Shown: in pieces, positions 6,204 through 8,044 of the stretch | Layout: the number at the start of each line of letters is the position of its first letter | Position numbering within the stretch: the first letter of the stretch is position 1 | Assembly: GCA_017998195.1 (NCBI GenBank) | Contig: JAGODN010000107.1 | Span: 1-8,044, forward strand | From: Desulfobulbus sp. | GTDB lineage: Bacteria > Desulfobacterota > Desulfobulbia > Desulfobulbales > Desulfobulbaceae | Direction: 5' to 3' | DNA: 8,044 nt | Translations under genes and position numbers: made by a program | The notes under the pieces: generated by a model | Databases searched by the model: none | The model's input: the letters and a program-made list of their open reading frames with translations, nothing else | What the model was told of the DNA's origin: nothing

Positions 6204-7106
6204 ATGAGTCCCAAGGTTTCCGTCGTCATCCCCGCCTACAACCACGAGCGGTTCATCCAGGCCGCGGTGGACAGCGTACTCGCCCAGACGCACGCCGACC
6301 TGGAGCTGATCGTGGTCGACGACGGCTCCACCGACCGAACCGGCGCCATCGTCCAGGCGGTGAGGGATCCGCGGCTCAGCTATTACCACCAGCACAACCA
6401 GGACGCCTACAACACCATCAACCGGGGGCTGTCGCTGGCCACCGGCGAGTTCGTGGCCATCCTCAACTCGGACGACGTCTACACCACGGACCGGCTCGAG
6501 CGGCTGCTCGCGGCCCAGCGGGAGAGCGGCGCCGAGTGTCTGTTCACCGACGTCTCGCCCATCGACGACGACGGCCGGCCGCTCGACGACCCGGAATTCG
6601 GCTGGAATCTCTGGCACCGGAAGAACCGGGCCTTCTACTTCGCCTGTGGCGACCTGTACACCGCCTTTCTCAAGGGCAATTTCATGGTCACCACCTCCAA
6701 CCTGTTTCTCACCCGCGAGGCCGCGACCCGGGTGGGCCCGTTCGCGCCGCTGCGCTACCTGCACGACTACGACTATATCTTCCGGGTGCTGCTCGCCTGC
6801 CCGGGCCGGGTGCGGTACCTCGACCGCGAACAACTCCTGTTTTACCGCATCCATGGCGGCAACACGCTCAGCGAGGCGGCGATCATCGGCCGCGAACAGG
6901 ACCGGCAGGTGATCCGCACCTACCTGCTGGCCGGCGTCCCGGAGGCGGTGCGCGACCGGGTGGCCGCAGGCTGCGACCGGCTGGTGGAACTGGAGCAGGA
7001 ACTGACCGAGGTGCGGCGGACCCTGGCGCCGGCGCCGGCCGAACCCTCCATCAGGCAGTCGGCCCGGGCCCTGGCGCGCGCCCTGCGGCGGCGGCTGGGC
7101 CGCTGA
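6204..7106 (+). CDS. Family 2 glycosyltransferase (GT-A fold)
   Basis: This 300-residue cytoplasmic enzyme should transfer a sugar from a nucleotide-sugar donor to a lipid-linked or nascent glycan. KVSVVIPAYNHERFIQAAVD (4-23) is the classic GT2 opening. VVDDGSTD (37-44) binds the nucleotide, and NSDD (88-91) is the DXD-like metal site. HDYDYIFRVL (187-196) supplies the region of the catalytic acidic residue, and FYRIHGGNTL (213-222) is the C-terminal Arg-x-His motif typical of inverting GT2 enzymes. There is no membrane helix. A short heptad-like stretch (259-274) is followed by an Arg-rich tail (284-300) that could form an amphipathic helix resting on the inner membrane. The purine-rich GAGAGGAG (6194-6201) is the ribosome binding site, slightly close to the ATG. 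The start is supported by the immediate VSVVIPAYN motif. The HAD gene follows after 52 bases in the same direction. The sugar specificity cannot be read from sequence. Confidence 0.95.
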   Translation: MSPKVSVVIPAYNHERFIQAAVDSVLAQTHADLELIVVDDGSTDRTGAIVQAVRDPRLSYYHQHNQDAYNTINRGLSLATGEFVAILNSDDVYTTDRLERLLAAQRESGAECLFTDVSPIDDDGRPLDDPEFGWNLWHRKNRAFYFACGDLYTAFLKGNFMVTTSNLFLTREAATRVGPFAPLRYLHDYDYIFRVLLACPGRVRYLDREQLLFYRIHGGNTLSEAAIIGREQDRQVIRTYLLAGVPEAVRDRVAAGCDRLVELEQELTEVRRTLAPAPAEPSIRQSARALARALRRRLGR

Positions 7107-7147
7107 CCGGCAGCGCCCCGCGCCGCGGTACACTCATGAACCTGGCT

Positions 7148-7153
7148 GGTGAT
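7148..7153 (+). promoter_or_regulatory. Ribosome binding site for the HAD gene
   Basis: GGTGAT matches six consecutive bases of the Shine-Dalgarno consensus TAAGGAGGTGAT and ends five bases before the ATG at 7159. An in-frame TGA at 7150-7152 rules out any earlier start, so this site fixes the start of the downstream gene. Confidence 0.55.
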
Positions 7154-7158
7154 GGCCT

Positions 7159-8044
7159 ATGAGCTGGCAGACCTTCTACACCCTCGACGAACTGCTGCGG
7201 GCCGGCGAACAGATGGCGGCCGACTGCGACACCGTCTCGTTCGACCTGTTCGACACCCTCCTCATCCGCCGTATCCACGACCCGGACATGGTCAAGCCGG
7301 CGGTGGCCCGCTACATCGCCGCGCGTGCGGCCGAGGCCGGGCTCACCTGGTCCTGGCCGCAGGTGCAGCGGCTGCGCGACCGGGTCGAGATGGGCCAGCG
7401 CCGTGAGACCAGCCAGCAGTTCGAGGACCACGAGGCCCGCTACCCGGACTTCATGAGCCGGACCCTGCAGCGCATCTTCGCCGAGCAGTACACCGACGCC
7501 CTGCTCGACGAGGTGACCGACTACGAACTGGCCATCGAAAACGCCATGCTCGTGCCCCGAGCCCGGCTGGTGGACTGGCTGCGGGCGCTGCACGCGGCCG
7601 GCAAGCGGGTGCTGGTAGTCTCCGACATCTACCTCCCCGCCGCCCACCTGGAGCGGCTGGTCAGCCACGCCGGCTTCCGCGACCAGGTGGACGCGGTGGT
7701 CTCCTCGGCCGACACCTTCCTCGCCAAGGCCTCGGGCAAGGGCTACGAACTGCTGCGCGACCGCTACGACCTCAGCTGGGACCGCTGGCTGCACGTGGGC
7801 GACAACCCGCACTCGGACGGGCTGCGGCCGGCCGGCCTGGGCATGAGGGCGCTGGTGCTGCGCGACAGCGACGAGAAGCATCGCAAGGCCATCGTCAAGC
7901 GCTACCACCGCTACTCTCAGGGCCAGCCGTTCTGGAAGGGGCGACTGGTGCAGCAACTGCTCCTGCCGCTCGAGGCGGAGAACCTCCCCCGGCCGCCGCT
8001 CTACGCCTACGGCTACACCGTGCTCGCGCCCCTGCTCGCCGCCT
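7159..8044 (+). CDS. HAD-superfamily protein of glycan loci (COG5610-like), 3' truncated by window edge
   Basis: The reading frame is open from ATG 7159 to the end of the window, 295 complete codons. HAD motifs are in order. VSFDLFDTLL (26-35) is motif I with nucleophile D29, VLVVSDIYLP (151-160) is motif II with S155, the lysine of motif III is K190 or K194 in LAKASGKGYELL, and HVGDNPHSDG (212-221) is motif IV. A helical cap insert lies between motifs I and II (about 40-135). In motif I the position two after D29 is Phe (F31), not the Asp general acid of HAD phosphatases, so it reads DLFDT; I recall this as usual for proteins of this group beside glycosyltransferases. It may mean the enzyme is not an ordinary phosphatase. 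The visible end, YAYGYTVLAPLLAA, resembles a 'GYevlgPLL' segment that continues into a longer C-terminal region in relatives, so much of the protein may lie outside. It probably forms an operon with the GT2 gene. Substrate unknown. Confidence 0.85.
   Translation, partial: MSWQTFYTLDELLRAGEQMAADCDTVSFDLFDTLLIRRIHDPDMVKPAVARYIAARAAEAGLTWSWPQVQRLRDRVEMGQRRETSQQFEDHEARYPDFMSRTLQRIFAEQYTDALLDEVTDYELAIENAMLVPRARLVDWLRALHAAGKRVLVVSDIYLPAAHLERLVSHAGFRDQVDAVVSSADTFLAKASGKGYELLRDRYDLSWDRWLHVGDNPHSDGLRPAGLGMRALVLRDSDEKHRKAIVKRYHRYSQGQPFWKGRLVQQLLLPLEAENLPRPPLYAYGYTVLAPLLAA

Overview
This GC-rich window looks like part of a surface polysaccharide (exopolysaccharide, capsule or O-antigen-like) biosynthesis locus of a Gram-negative bacterium. 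The evidence is the gene content: a sugar-nucleotide epimerase/dehydratase end, a membrane acyltransferase, an MBOAT/SGNH O-acylation pair, a family 2 glycosyltransferase and a HAD-type protein of a kind often found beside glycosyltransferases. The style of the ribbon-helix-helix protein reminds me of high-GC Desulfobacterota/Geobacter-type genomes. That is recollection rather than a search result, and a gammaproteobacterium is also possible. I saw no RNA genes, insertion sequences, CRISPR repeats or phage genes.

Layout. Bases 1-206 hold the last 67 codons of an extended-SDR sugar-nucleotide epimerase/dehydratase (+). It converges on a large acyltransferase-3 membrane protein on the minus strand (309-2012) that carries an extra extracytoplasmic domain at its N-terminus. 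A short AT-rich divergent intergenic region (2013-2107) separates this from a small plus-strand protein (2108-2605) with a ribbon-helix-helix DNA-binding segment and an unrecognised C-terminal domain. After a 187-base gap with a good sigma-70-like promoter come an AlgI-type MBOAT O-acyltransferase (2793-4238) and, 12 bases later, an AlgJ/AlgX-like SGNH protein (4251-6044). After a 159-base GC-rich gap come a GT2 glycosyltransferase (6204-7106) and a HAD-superfamily protein (7159 to the window edge, truncated).

How the genes may work together. The SDR enzyme would supply or modify a nucleotide sugar, and GT2 would add a sugar to the growing repeat unit in the cytoplasm. The MBOAT protein would move an acyl (probably acetyl) group across the inner membrane, and the SGNH protein would place it on the polysaccharide in the periplasm. 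The acyltransferase-3 protein offers a second, independent acylation route. The ribbon-helix-helix protein lies between the two acylation units and is the natural candidate to control one or both. This regulated double-acylation arrangement is the most interesting hypothesis in the window. The individual enzyme families are known.
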